Origin: Bradyrhizobium vignae
Lineage (GTDB): Bacteria > Pseudomonadota > Alphaproteobacteria > Rhizobiales > Xanthobacteraceae
DNA length: 64,000 bases
Direction of reading: 5' to 3'
Assembly: GCF_004114425.1 (NCBI RefSeq)
Contig: NZ_RDQF01000014.1
Location: 62,001-126,000, forward strand
Numbering within the stretch: the first letter of the stretch is position 1; each line of letters begins with the position of its first letter. Of this stretch, positions 20,201 through 28,805 are shown in pieces. Position numbers and translations under genes: made by a program. Under the pieces are notes generated by a model. It ran no database searches, was not told the DNA's origin, and worked only from the letters and a program-made list of their open reading frames with translations.

Positions 20201-20336
20201 TGCAGCTCACCCACTGCTGCTCGAAGCCAGCTTGATCTGGAGGCTCAGCATCGACCTCTTGCCGCGCACGCTGCAGCTCTTGTTGCTCGGCGTACCAGCG
20301 CATCCAATAGTTCGGATCGCTATATCCCGGCTCCAT
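17279..20336 (-). pseudogene. nopD: NopD-like C48 (Ulp1-type) protease effector, broken by frameshifts
   Basis: Start ATG at 20336 with AAGGAGAG upstream; N-terminal peptide MEPGYSDPNYWMRWYAEQQ. The frame changes near 20215, 19640, 19490 and 18180, so four pieces carry one protein. The first parts are Ser-rich. The middle has repeats of an integrase-like helical unit (NVQALNTFARWL, FSDWLRTEGKESIA). The last piece is the peptidase domain with His in GSHWSLLLVD, Asp in YHYDSARG and the nucleophile Cys in NGYDCGVFVLDG. NopD is an established T3SS effector that cleaves SUMO. The catalytic residues remain, but a full-length product is not possible without correction. Sequencing error cannot be excluded, though four shifts in one gene favour decay. 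Confidence 0.75.
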
Positions 20337-20493
20337 ACTACTCTCCTTAGATGACATAACTCTTCATAGTCGCCCCGGAGTCACGCTCCGGTGCACCGAC
20401 CACAGATACTCCAGCTTAAAGAAGCCGGCCGACGAGACCGATGCCTGAACAAAAGAGACCCCCAGCGCACGCCTCTCCGAACTCGCGCATTAC

Positions 20494-20778
20494 TCACACC
20501 TGCCCAGCATTGCGTGCTGCTGCAGAGCGCCCGCTCCTGATTGGCCTCGCTAATAACTGAAAACAGTCCGAGAGAGACGAAGGCCCACTTGCCTCATACG
20601 AAGAGCAACGACCTCGCGTACTACTCCCGGGCGAGGTCGCCTGCGGCGCATCGGGGTCGAAATTGAGCTGATCCATTGCGTTGGAAGATCCGCCGGAATT
20701 TGATGCTTGCGACTGCGCTTTTTGCTTCTCACTCAATTCTTCACGCCAATGCCTCACATCCGCGACAAACCGGGCCAT
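20494..20778 (-). CDS. Small effector-like ORF of unknown function
   Basis: 94 aa if started at the ATG at 20778; the frame stays open to 21177. The N-terminal helix (MARFVADVRHWREELSEKQ) is followed by a Ser/Pro/Gly-rich stretch with MDQLNFDPDAPQATSPGSS. Such Ser-rich composition is common in rhizobial type III effectors, but no family was recognised. A motif sharing GTCAGGTTGT with the nopP tts-like box lies about 100 bases upstream. It could equally be a remnant of a larger effector gene. Confidence 0.35.
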   Translation of the reverse strand: MARFVADVRHWREELSEKQKAQSQASNSGGSSNAMDQLNFDPDAPQATSPGSSTRGRCSSYEASGPSSLSDCFQLLARPIRSGRSAAARNAGQV

Positions 20779-20881
20779 GCCTGCATAGTTACCTACCCGA
20801 CACCTAAGATCTTCAGACAGTGAGCTCTCTCCTCGTGATGATGAGGCTTCAGAGTGATCGCCGCATGTATGATCCAGACTG

Positions 20882-20898
20882 TACAACCTGACGCTACG
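20882..20898 (-). promoter_or_regulatory. tts-box-like half motif, copy 2
   Basis: Minus strand CGTAGCGTCAGGTTGTA, identical over 17 bases to 12618-12634. The first half resembles the TtsI-binding tts box; the second half (AGCT part) is off by about a base. It lies upstream of the small effector-like ORF. Confidence 0.35.
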
Positions 20899-21398
20899 TA
20901 GAGTTAGCCCCCATCGGCACCGACGAGGAGCCTGGTTGGCTCTCAAACATTTCAGGATCCGGAAAATCCTCGAGCCTGCCGGCCGCTTCAGCGCCTCAAT
21001 GAGCGAAGCGCCGTAGCCTATGATTACTCGCGCCTTGCTCAGCAACGGCGAGCATCTGGACTTACAAGCCAAATGTTGTCGCGGCGTTACAGCCGCTCTT
21101 GTTTGCTCCAGATGCGACGAACCTCGCGCTTCGTCAGGTTCAGTATTTCCATTAGATCTCGGCAGGTCGAAAGTCATTCATCACATTGATGGCGCGATGA
21201 GGCAGTTTGCTCTGAGGGACGCAGAATGGGCTTCGACCAGACCCTTGCAGGGAACATCTCAGCCGGTCGCGCGAAGCAAGGCTGTTTTCATGAGCCTTGG
21301 CAAGGAAGCGCTTGGCTACAGATTTTTCTCTGATCGATGCTCCCAGCGCGCGGGCACGCCTGTATCAAAGGCCGCTGGACTCCACTCCTGAGAACGGA
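20899..21398. other. Gap upstream of ahpC
   Basis: About 500 bases with no gene recognised; the ORF from 21297 reaches into ahpC but its first part is unlikely to be coding because a sigma-54 promoter lies inside it. Confidence 0.4.
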
Positions 21399-21414
21399 TG
21401 GCACATAGCTTGCT
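21399..21414 (+). promoter_or_regulatory. Sigma-54 -24/-12 promoter of ahpCD
   Basis: TGGCACATAGCTTGCT fits TGGCAC-N5-TTGCW with the GG and GC the required ten bases apart. Transcription would begin near 21426, just before the ahpC start at 21462. No TGT-N10-ACA site was found at the usual distance upstream. Confidence 0.7.
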
Positions 21415-21461
21415 TCAACAGTGAAGCCACCATGTACAGAGAGCAAATTTGTGAGGACAGC

Positions 21462-22016
21462 ATGCTCGGAGTTGGAAGTCAGTTGCCGCCGTTCGAAATC
21501 ACCGGCGTGAAGCCCGGTTTTCAAGCGCAGGAAGAAGGAGGACAGAGTGCATTCGAAACGTTGACCGAAGCGAGCTTTCCAGGAAAATGGAAGATCATCT
21601 TCTTCTATCCCAAGGATTTCACCTTCGTCTGCCCGACAGAGATCGCTGAGTTTGCCCGGCTTTCCAAGGAATTCGCCGACCGCGATGCGGTTGTACTGGG
21701 TGGTTCGACTGACAATGAGTTCTGCAAGCTTGCTTGGCGGCGTTCACATGTCGACCTGCACAAACTGCCAATCTGGCAGTTTGCCGACACAAAGGGAACG
21801 CTCGTCGATGGTCTTGGCGTGCGTTCACCCGAAGGGGTTGCCTATCGTTACACCTTTATTGTTGACCCCCAAAATACGATCCAGCACGTCTATGCGACCA
21901 ATCTCAGTGTCGGGCGCAGTCCTAAGGACACGCTCCGCGTTCTGGATGCGCTGCAAACCGACGAGCTCTGTCCCTGCAACCGCGAGATCGGCGGCGAAAC
22001 CTTGAAGGTTGCTTGA
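21462..22016 (+). CDS. ahpC: Peroxiredoxin AhpC
   Basis: 184 aa from the ATG at 21462; GAGG precedes it and the sigma-54 promoter at 21399 leaves too short a leader for the ATG at 21432. The start MLGVGSQLPPFEI also matches the family's N-terminus. The peroxidatic Cys is in DFTFVCPTEIAEF and the resolving Cys lie near the end in DELCPCNRE. AhpC reduces H2O2 and organic peroxides. AhpD, encoded 6 bases downstream, is the usual reductant partner in actinobacterial-type systems. Expression with the nif regulon is suggested by its promoter. No lesion. Confidence 0.9.
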   Translation: MLGVGSQLPPFEITGVKPGFQAQEEGGQSAFETLTEASFPGKWKIIFFYPKDFTFVCPTEIAEFARLSKEFADRDAVVLGGSTDNEFCKLAWRRSHVDLHKLPIWQFADTKGTLVDGLGVRSPEGVAYRYTFIVDPQNTIQHVYATNLSVGRSPKDTLRVLDALQTDELCPCNREIGGETLKVA

Positions 22017-22022
22017 GGCAGC

Positions 22023-22571
22023 ATGTCTTCGATCGAACAACTAAGCGACAGGATTCCCGAGTTCGCGAAGGATGTCAGGCTTAATTTGACCTCCTTGGTG
22101 GCCGATGAGACGCTTCCGCCGCAGCGAAAATACGGGCTGCTGCTGGCGAGCGCGATTGCCACCCGCAATGCAGCCCTGATTGCCACGATGGAATCGGCTG
22201 CGTCCGCTGTGATGACATCCGCGGCGATTGCCGCAGCGAAATCCGCAGCCTCCCTGATGGCAATGAACAACGTCTACTACCGCTTCGCCCATCTCGTTTC
22301 CAACCCGGAATACAAGACGATGCCGCCACGGCTGCGTATGAACGTCATCGGCAATCCCGGCGTGGACAAGTCCGACTTTGAGCTGTGGTCGCTTGCCGTC
22401 TCCGCCATAAACGGCTGCGGTGCCTGCCTCGATGCCCATGAGAAGACACTGAGAGCCGCGGGCGTCAATTCCGAAGCGATCCAGACTGCCGTGCGCTTTG
22501 CCGCGATCATGCAGTCAGTGGCGATCGCAATCGAGGCCGCTGGGCCCAACCCCTCTCAGGCGAGGGGTTGA
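22023..22571 (+). CDS. ahpD: Alkylhydroperoxidase AhpD
   Basis: 182 aa, close to the usual length. The active-site motif is CGACLDAHE (CxxC plus His) in [18 protein letters not shown], as in AhpD, which passes electrons from dihydrolipoamide proteins to AhpC. The helical Ala-rich body is typical. It starts 6 bases after ahpC and must be co-transcribed from the sigma-54 promoter at 21399. A protective role against peroxides formed near nitrogenase and leghaemoglobin in nodules is inference from that regulation. Confidence 0.9.
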   Translation: MSSIEQLSDRIPEFAKDVRLNLTSLVADETLPPQRKYGLLLASAIATRNAALIATMESAASAVMTSAAIAAAKSAASLMAMNNVYYRFAHLVSNPEYKTMPPRLRMNVIGNPGVDKSDFELWSLAVSAINGCGACLDAHEKTLRAAGVNSEAIQTAVRFAAIMQSVAIAIEAAGPNPSQARG

Positions 22572-22769
22572 TCCTTCCTCTAGCATCCAATCGCTGGTTG
22601 TGGCGCCATTCAGTGTGACGCCACAACCACTCTGCAATTCATGTCTTGCGCAGCGTCCCCACGAAAGAGTGGCTTGCTCGACTTCCAGGAGCCGTGCAGG
22701 GGAGGCGCCACAGATGCGGTGAGACCCTATCGCCTAACGCCGGCCGCACCACCACCCTTAATTCCACCA

Positions 22770-23066
22770 TCATCCAAACTTGAACAGCACTCCATATCCA
22801 CCGCGCGGATGGGTCCATTGGATGTCGCCGGTGGGCTCGGCGATCACGCGGCAGGTGCCGCACTCGATGCAGCCGTCAACTGTTATCTCGACCTGGCCGT
22901 CGTCGTTGAGCTCATAGCATCGCGCGGGGCAGGCTTTCAGGAGTGCAAGTAGCTGCGGCGATGGCGTGGTGTGCGCACGGACCTTGACGTGAGGGTTACC
23001 GATATCGACAAGATAGCGGTTGTAATACAGCTTGTCCTCGACGCGCACTGGGGGTTCGGCATTCAT
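22770..23066 (-). CDS. fixX: Ferredoxin-like protein FixX
   Basis: 98 aa from the ATG at 23066; a start at 23081 is also open. The core has cysteines in ACPARCYE and in [12 protein letters not shown], the FixX pattern, and the end [12 protein letters not shown] is typical. FixX pairs with FixC and with the FixAB flavoprotein in the electron-bifurcating chain that reduces ferredoxin/flavodoxin for nitrogenase. Last gene of fixBCX, 38 bases after fixC. Intact. Confidence 0.95.
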   Translation of the reverse strand: MNAEPPVRVEDKLYYNRYLVDIGNPHVKVRAHTTPSPQLLALLKACPARCYELNDDGQVEITVDGCIECGTCRVIAEPTGDIQWTHPRGGYGVLFKFG

Positions 23067-23104
23067 GCATTGATCTTCCATTGTTGAGCTTCATACTGTC
23101 GCGG

Positions 23105-24418
23105 TCAACGCCAGGCCCGAGCAAAACGACAAGCATCGCCAAACAGACCTGTCCATGACCGCGCCTTGACAAAGGATTTCAGGGTCGCCTTCTCCTTCTC
23201 AGCCTTGGGCGTGCCATCGACGCGCACAAAGTTTTGCATCGCCTTGGAGATGAGCTGCGGATAGGTGAGAAAAAAGTTTTGTGACTGTGTATGCATTAGG
23301 GGCGGCAAATCCTTGTACTTCTTTAGATCTTTGATGACGAAGGAGTCGTCTAGCATCTTCTTGTAGATCGACAGATTTGTTGCAGTCATCGGCTCGCCGC
23401 GCGACTTCACCAGACCTATTGCTTCTGCGGCGATGCGCCCGGAAGTCATCGCGAGATTGGAGCCCTCACGATGAATGGCATTGTTAAGTTGGGCCGCATC
23501 GCCCACCACGACCCAGCCTTCCCCATAAAGCTGCGGGATCGACTTGTACCCGCCTTCAGGAATGAGATGAGCCGAATACTCCTTGACTTCGGACCCTACT
23601 ATCAGGGGCGCCACAGAGGGATGGCTCTTGAATTGATCGAGCAGGCCGTAGGGTGTCTGGCCCGTGCGCTGGAAGTCGGCGACGAGACAACCGATGCCGA
23701 GCGAAATGCACTCTTTGTTGGCATAGATGAAACCCATACCCGTCATGCCGCGGGAAATGGTACCGGCCGCCTCGATCACGACGCCTTCATCGCCCTTGAG
23801 ATTGAAGCGCGCTTCGATAGTCTCGCGAGGCAAGAAGTGCATCTCCTTCACCGCGAGCGCAACGTTATCGGGTGTCGGCCGCGCGCGCAGGCCCGCGCGC
23901 GTCCCGAGCAGGCCATTGACCCCCTCGGCCAGCACGACGACATCGGCATGTATTTCGCCGTCGCGGCGATCTGTACGAACGCCGACGATCCTTTCACGCT
24001 CGTCTCGTACGAGGTCAGTGACGGTCGTCTCGCACAGCACGGTCGCGCCGGCCTCCCGCACCTTGGAAGAGAACCATTTGTCAAACTGGGCGCGTATAAT
24101 CGTGTATCGGTTCGGCCGTTCCTCATTGAAGTCGTCTGAACGGTAATGCATGCCGACATGGGAGCGATCGTCCATGATCCAGAACCGCTGCTCAATCAGA
24201 TGACGCTCGAGCGGCGCCTCCTCTCGAAACTCGGGGATCAGCTTTTCCATCATGTCGGCATAAAGGATGGCGCCCTGCACATTCTTCGATCCTGGATATT
24301 CGCCCCGCTCGAGCTGCAGCACCTTCATGCCGCGTTTGGCCATAGTCAATGCCGCCGCGTTGCCGGCCATACCCGCTCCGACCACGATCGCATCGAATCT
24401 CTCTTCAATCATCTTCAT
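23105..24418 (-). CDS. fixC: FixC flavoprotein (ETF-quinone oxidoreductase type)
   Basis: 437 aa, the normal length. N-terminal FAD-binding motif ([19 protein letters not shown]) and a later second nucleotide-binding-type motif ([19 protein letters not shown]). FixC accepts electrons from FixAB and passes them to quinone in bifurcation. It lies 5 bases after fixB and before fixX. No lesion. Expression should depend on NifA/sigma-54, as the likely promoter lies before the fixA relic at 26286. Confidence 0.95.
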   Translation of the reverse strand: MKMIEERFDAIVVGAGMAGNAAALTMAKRGMKVLQLERGEYPGSKNVQGAILYADMMEKLIPEFREEAPLERHLIEQRFWIMDDRSHVGMHYRSDDFNEERPNRYTIIRAQFDKWFSSKVREAGATVLCETTVTDLVRDERERIVGVRTDRRDGEIHADVVVLAEGVNGLLGTRAGLRARPTPDNVALAVKEMHFLPRETIEARFNLKGDEGVVIEAAGTISRGMTGMGFIYANKECISLGIGCLVADFQRTGQTPYGLLDQFKSHPSVAPLIVGSEVKEYSAHLIPEGGYKSIPQLYGEGWVVVGDAAQLNNAIHREGSNLAMTSGRIAAEAIGLVKSRGEPMTATNLSIYKKMLDDSFVIKDLKKYKDLPPLMHTQSQNFFLTYPQLISKAMQNFVRVDGTPKAEKEKATLKSFVKARSWTGLFGDACRFARAWR

Positions 24419-24423
24419 CTCCT

Positions 24424-25533
24424 CTAGACCGCGATCCGGGCCCGCGAATTCGGCAAAAGCCGGGCGCGAAATGCGGAGGTCAGCGCCGGTAGCAATTGGA
24501 TGGCGTCACTGACGATCGCGAGATGGGCGAAGTCGAAGATCGGAGCGTTCTTATCAGTGTTGACGGCGACGATCAGATCAGCGCCCTCCACGCCAACCCG
24601 GTGCTGGATCGCGCCGGAAATGCCGGCGGCGATATAGAGCTTTGGCCGGATGGTTTTGCCCGTCTGGCCGATTTGCCGGTCAGACGTAACCCACCCTTTT
24701 TGTACCAGAGGACGCGAGCAGCCATATTCAGCGCCAAGCAGAGTTGCGAGCTCGCGCACCAGCTGAAAGTTCTCAGGCGATCCCAGTCCCAGGCCGCCCG
24801 CAACCACGACATCGGCATAGGCCAGATTGGAGGTTTCTGCATCGCGGTCGGGTAGGAACGACAATACTTTTGTGACAATATCATCTTCGAGAAGGCCGAG
24901 CGGATGGACGATGATACGAGCGGCATCGCGTACGACGCGCTCAGGCATCGGCATGACTCGCGGGCGGACGGTTGCCATCTGGGGACGATAGTTCAAGGTA
25001 TAGATCGTGCAGAGCAGCGAGCCGCCAAAGGTCGGACGCGTGGCCGCGAGCGAACCATCGGCGTCGACGTCCAGCGCCGTGCAGTCGGCAGTGAGTCCCG
25101 TCGACAGAGTCGTCGCCACGGAACCTGCGAGATCACGACCGAGCGTGGTCGCCCCCAACAGCAGGATCTCGGGCTTGTAGGTGTTGACGAGTTCGGTTAG
25201 CGCCTTGGTATAGGATTCGTTGCGGTAATCCGACAAAACATTGTCGCTCACGATATAAGCCAGATCGGCGCCATAGCAAAAGGCGTCAAGCGCGGCGTTA
25301 CGTGTGTGCTGCCCCTCTGGACCGATAACGACAGCGGCAAGATTTACCTTTAGCCTGTCAGCAAGCTTGCGCCCCGCTCCCATGAGCTCCCAGGAAACCG
25401 GATGCACCTGGCCGCGCTCCAACTCGACAAAGACCCAGACGTGCTTGTACGCCTTAAAGTGCTCCGGCAGTTCTTTTTTGGATGCTGCGCGGCCGGTCCC
25501 CGCAGGCATGGCCGTTCTGGTGGCATTGCTCAT
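24424..25533 (-). CDS. fixB: FixB, electron transfer flavoprotein alpha subunit
   Basis: 369 aa from the ATG at 25533 with GAGGGG about 10 bases upstream. The C-terminal FAD domain is clear ([36 protein letters not shown] and a late [17 protein letters not shown]). FixB forms the FixAB ETF with FixA. No functional fixA is next to it: upstream sequence holds only a relic, so FixA must come from elsewhere, as in B. diazoefficiens, where fixA is known to lie apart from fixBCX. Confidence 0.95.
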   Translation of the reverse strand: MSNATRTAMPAGTGRAASKKELPEHFKAYKHVWVFVELERGQVHPVSWELMGAGRKLADRLKVNLAAVVIGPEGQHTRNAALDAFCYGADLAYIVSDNVLSDYRNESYTKALTELVNTYKPEILLLGATTLGRDLAGSVATTLSTGLTADCTALDVDADGSLAATRPTFGGSLLCTIYTLNYRPQMATVRPRVMPMPERVVRDAARIIVHPLGLLEDDIVTKVLSFLPDRDAETSNLAYADVVVAGGLGLGSPENFQLVRELATLLGAEYGCSRPLVQKGWVTSDRQIGQTGKTIRPKLYIAAGISGAIQHRVGVEGADLIVAVNTDKNAPIFDFAHLAIVSDAIQLLPALTSAFRARLLPNSRARIAV

Positions 25534-25539
25534 ACTCTA

Positions 25540-26052
25540 GATTCCCCTCAAAGATAGGCGCGCCAGCGCCACAGGTTTACGTAGCTTCGTTGACTGAGGA
25601 TCACTTTTGGTCAGCAAGGGGCCAGCTGCTCTGCCCCGTCTGCTTGGTCCGATCGGCCGCACAACAAGAGGCGCCGTCGCGACAGACGTACCGGTCCGGC
25701 CGGATTTGGAGAGGTCCTCCAAACTGGACGCTTGCGCGCCAGGTTCGACAAGCGCCACCGCAGCGGCCAGGGCGCCGCGGGCTCTGACCGGTCGCTTCCA
25801 TGCCTGAGTTGGTAAGCCGTTCGCTGCGCAATACCTGCGCCTCACTTTCGGCCCAGCGGCTCCGCATTGACGGTGACAACGAGGGCAATCCCGGCCACGC
25901 ACCTGTCACGCAATCCATGGCGAGCCTCCAGCATCGAAGACCCCCATTGGCCGACGCTGGCCCTCTCCCTGACGCATGTTGCTATCCGCCATAGAATGGA
26001 TACGAATCTGAGCGGAATCAGGGATCGATTTGATGCGCACGATGCTGTGCAC
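25540..26052 (-). pseudogene. fixA: fixA relic with an internal deletion
   Basis: From a GTG at 26052 the translation reads VHSIVRIKSIPDSAQIRIHS then MADSNMRQG, which is the FixA N-terminus (family: HIVVCIKQVPDSAQIRV..MRQG). Next come LRDRCVAGIALVVTVN (family ALRLRDRFGGEVTVLTM), then a jump in another frame to QVLRSERL, MEATGQSPRR (family QVLRTRLP, LEATNEIRRGS), and in a third frame SSLEDLSKSGRTG and VVRPIGPSRRGRA (family IEDLTKCGLRGSP, VVKRVFAPTARAEKA). The middle of the protein (about 120 residues) is missing. The relic lies exactly where fixA stands in fixABCX, between a sigma-54 promoter and fixB. Family comparison is from memory, not a search. Confidence 0.75.
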
Positions 26053-26285
26053 ACCCTCTGCAGGTGTAGCGCGAAGAGGCAACTTATCCATTGACCACCA
26101 TCTCACCGTCGACACGCAGCTTCGGTCGCATCAAACACCCTTTCGAACCGACCAAGCGATCGTAGGCCACGAGATGATGGTGAAGCGCTCGGCAGGCAGT
26201 AAAAGCAGCATCATTTGGTCTTTCTTCAATCTCATCTCGGACGACTACCATCTGTCGGCATCGATGATCGGATTGGCAGGACAAC

Positions 26286-26301
26286 AGCAAGTGTCGTACC
26301 A
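26286..26301 (-). promoter_or_regulatory. Sigma-54 promoter of the fixABCX remnant operon
   Basis: Minus strand TGGTACGACACTTGCT, one base off TGGCACG-N4-TTGCW. It lies about 235 bases before the fixA relic start and about 750 before fixB, so it probably still drives fixBCX through the relic. No TGT-N10-ACA site was found upstream within 200 bases. Confidence 0.65.
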
Positions 26302-26518
26302 GTTGCAAAAACCACTGAAGGTCGGTCAAAAGTACCGGTTTGGCAGACACTTGAAATGGCCGCTGTACCGTAGACACGACCGGTCCACACATGGGTCGGG
26401 AATACGACAGGCACCGCTCGGGTCACGGCCGCAGAGAGTTGACAGATGAAACGAAAGCCCCACATCGGGCTGCCACGGCGCCCCGACGGACAAACCTTGC
26501 TTGCAGTGGAGCGCGAGA

Positions 26519-26860
26519 TCACTTCAGCTCGCTCAACGGGACGAAGGCCGCGGGCTTGTTAGGGTCTGCGACGGCATCCTTCAAAACCTTGAACACTCGC
26601 TGGTCGATCGGTGTCGATGCCACGAAATCGGCATAGGCCTGCTCGAGCATCGCCTTGCACCGAGCTCTGATTTCCGGCTCTGCGGCACCAGTAAATTGTT
26701 CTTTGGCAAAATACTGTCCCATGCGTTTTAAGATGTGAAGGCGCGCGACGTTCACGATTTTAGGGTCGTAATCGACGCCAAGCAGCGAAAAGAAATCCTC
26801 TGCCGATGAGGCCTTGCTGAGCCGATCCAGGATACCGGCTGCGGGGGATGAGTTTATCAT
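26519..26860 (-). CDS. nifW: Nitrogenase-stabilising protein NifW
   Basis: 113 aa, the usual size. The pattern ILDRLSKASSAEDFFSLLG, YDPKIVNVARLHILKRMGQY and FVPLSELK matches NifW, which protects or stabilises the MoFe protein. GGAG lies just before the start. It follows the cysE relic and nifV and precedes the fixABCX remnant, an order known as nifV-cysE-nifW in Azotobacter. Intact. Confidence 0.9.
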   Translation of the reverse strand: MINSSPAAGILDRLSKASSAEDFFSLLGVDYDPKIVNVARLHILKRMGQYFAKEQFTGAAEPEIRARCKAMLEQAYADFVASTPIDQRVFKVLKDAVADPNKPAAFVPLSELK

Positions 26861-26959
26861 GAAAAATTCTCCTTCGGATTAGCTCTGGACGGCCAATGAA
26901 ATGGCCTGGCGCCTGTTGAGTGCTGCCGTCGTGCCTCGCACAGCTGGTGCGCATCGCCA

Positions 26960-27200
26960 TAGCGTGACTGCGGAAACCATGCCCTCAACTTCCCGGCCCA
27001 GATCGGCAGGTCCGTCGATGACATAGTCAGTCCCGATGAAGTTCCGAGATTAATGGCCAAACCGCGATCGGAGCTGACGCTCGCCGGACCGGAAATCAGT
27101 CGCGCGAGAAGACGCCGATTGGCAGTCCGCGGACGGCTCGCCATTGGGTAGGAGATCACAGCACGTATGGCGGAACGGCAAGTAAGATCTGGAGGTAAGA
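26960..27200 (-). pseudogene. cysE (serine O-acetyltransferase) relic
   Basis: Between nifV and nifW one frame reads RSAIRAVISYP and ANRRLLARLIS, like CysE (family: ARNALEVLLCYPG, FRLLARLIS). A second frame then reads FIGTDYVIDGPADLGREVEG, like the CysE turn FIDHGTGVVIGETADLGD. The hexapeptide-repeat C-terminus is missing and a frame change is needed. CysE makes O-acetylserine for cysteine, supplying sulfur for nitrogenase clusters; nifV-cysE-nifW is the known gene order in Azotobacter. The assignment rests on short matches plus position. Confidence 0.55.
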
Positions 27201-27318
27201 TCGCGCCGGGGATCTGACGCTCGCCAGTTGGACGCCGTTCGCCCATCAGCGACATCGGACACCATCCTTGCGGCGCAGCCGGTTGCGAATGGTCGACGCA
27301 AACGCTGAACACGGCTTT

Positions 27319-28524
27319 TCACGCGGGGCGCGATGCCAGGCATCCGCACACGTCGTGCCAGATCGCCGCGATGGTTTCACGCTCGACCGGCAGCTTGTGC
27401 TCGATAGCATATTTGCGGACTTGCAACAGGATCTGTCTGACTTGATCCGCGCTGGCGTCGAGCTGCAGTTCATCGAGTAACGCGCTGATCGCCGCAACTC
27501 CGGAATGCTTGCCGATCACAAAACGGTTGCAGCGACCAAGCAAAACGGGATCGAGCGATTGATAGGTGCGTTGATCCTTCAAAAGGGCAGCGACATGAAT
27601 GCCTGATTCGTGCGTAAATACATGCTCTCCGACAATCGCTTTGTTCGTAGGAATAGCACGTGCGGCCGCGGCTGCTACCACCGCGGCAACGTGTTCGAGC
27701 TCTGGGAGTATGATGCCGGTCTCCCACCCGTAGAGCTGCTTGAGTGCGACCGCGATTTCCTCCAGCGGTGCATTTCCGGCCCGCTCGCCCAGCCCCATGA
27801 CGGTCACTGAGGCGTGGCTCGCGCCAGCCTTGATGGCGGAGAGCGTGTTGGCGGTTGCGAGCCCGAGATCATCGTGACCGTGAAATTCGAGTTCGAGATC
27901 GGTGGACGCACGCAAATTCCTGACCAGCGCGTAGGTTGCGTCAGGATCGAGCACGCTTAGCGTATCCGCAATACGAAAGCGACGCGCGCCCGCGGCTTTT
28001 GCAATTGCCATCAGTCTGATCAGAAAATCGATGTCGGCGCGGGAGGCATCCTCACCACCGACGGCGACCTCAAGGCCGCGCTCACAGGCACATCCTACCA
28101 CTCGCTTCACCCGCTCCAGCGCCTGGTCGCGAGGACAACCTAGCTTGGCCGCGATCTGGACATCGGAGGTCGGGATCGACAAATTGATCATGGATACCTT
28201 TGCTTCAATCGCCGCGTCGACATCGGACTCGCGCATTCGGCACCAGCCTATGGTGGTCAGCGGAAGATCTGCTTCGACAATGGCGCGAATGGCCTCGATC
28301 TCGTCGTTGCCCATTGCCGGCGTTCCCGCCTCGATCTCCGTGACACCGGCCCGCGCCAGCGCCTGCGCGATTGCCAGCTTTTCCTCTGTGGTGAACGCAA
28401 CGCCAGGTGCCTGCTCGCCGTCGCGCAATGTCGTGTCGTTGAGCACGGTGGGCTTGGCGCGCACTTGGTCGGACGAAGACGTTTTGGCGGCGGTGCTGGC
28501 GGCAATCACGCGAGAGCTCCTCAT
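27319..28524 (-). CDS. nifV: Homocitrate synthase NifV
   Basis: 401 aa. An N-terminal extension of ~25 residues precedes the TIM-barrel start [18 protein letters not shown]. The metal-site motif is [11 protein letters not shown], and [13 protein letters not shown] and GKHSGVAA are typical of the homocitrate/isopropylmalate synthase family. It condenses acetyl-CoA and 2-oxoglutarate to homocitrate, the organic ligand of FeMo-co. Setting between nifQ and nifW supports NifV over LeuA. Most rhizobia lack nifV and depend on plant homocitrate; it is known in photosynthetic Bradyrhizobium and Azorhizobium, so its presence with T3SS genes is noteworthy. No obvious damage. No sigma-54 site was found in the 281 bases before it. 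Confidence 0.9.
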   Translation of the reverse strand: MRSSRVIAASTAAKTSSSDQVRAKPTVLNDTTLRDGEQAPGVAFTTEEKLAIAQALARAGVTEIEAGTPAMGNDEIEAIRAIVEADLPLTTIGWCRMRESDVDAAIEAKVSMINLSIPTSDVQIAAKLGCPRDQALERVKRVVGCACERGLEVAVGGEDASRADIDFLIRLMAIAKAAGARRFRIADTLSVLDPDATYALVRNLRASTDLELEFHGHDDLGLATANTLSAIKAGASHASVTVMGLGERAGNAPLEEIAVALKQLYGWETGIILPELEHVAAVVAAAAARAIPTNKAIVGEHVFTHESGIHVAALLKDQRTYQSLDPVLLGRCNRFVIGKHSGVAAISALLDELQLDASADQVRQILLQVRKYAIEHKLPVERETIAAIWHDVCGCLASRPA

Positions 28525-28805
28525 AGTTTGACCTACGACGCTTCAGCAACCAGCATGCCAGCCCGCCGTCCCAGGCAACCCGTTGGGAAATCTACCGCTT
28601 CCGTCCTCGACTTTCTTCAGCATACAGATTGTTGCAAATGCGACAGGCTCGTGAAGCGGATGGCTTGCCTGTTGCTGCGCCGAATTCAAACGTTAATGCA
28701 ATTGTCGCGCGCCAGGATGTGAGAATTGTCGCGGAGTGCTTGGGGCCCGCCGCCGCCTTGCATACATGGTCACTCGCTCGCATCGAAACCGCATCAACCG
28801 CGTCC

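Noticed and set aside
20401..20440. Possible tts box just before the nopD relic (AGCTTAAAGAAGCCGGCCGAC on the plus strand, in part)
   Set aside because: Spacing and the GTCAG half do not fit the TtsI consensus.
21297..21461. N-terminal extension of AhpC
   Set aside because: A sigma-54 promoter lies within it and family members start near MLGVGSQ.
23471..24139. 222-aa plus-strand ORF antisense to fixC
   Set aside because: fixC has a full FAD-binding motif and operon position; the antisense ORF is a shadow.
25885..25900. TGGCC..TTGC sigma-54-like sequence
   Set aside because: The GG and GC are two bases too close together for sigma-54.
28690..28720. Possible sigma-54 site before nifV (TGGCGCGCGACAATTGC)
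   Set aside because: Spacing between GG and GC is two bases too long; nifV probably reads through from nifH.
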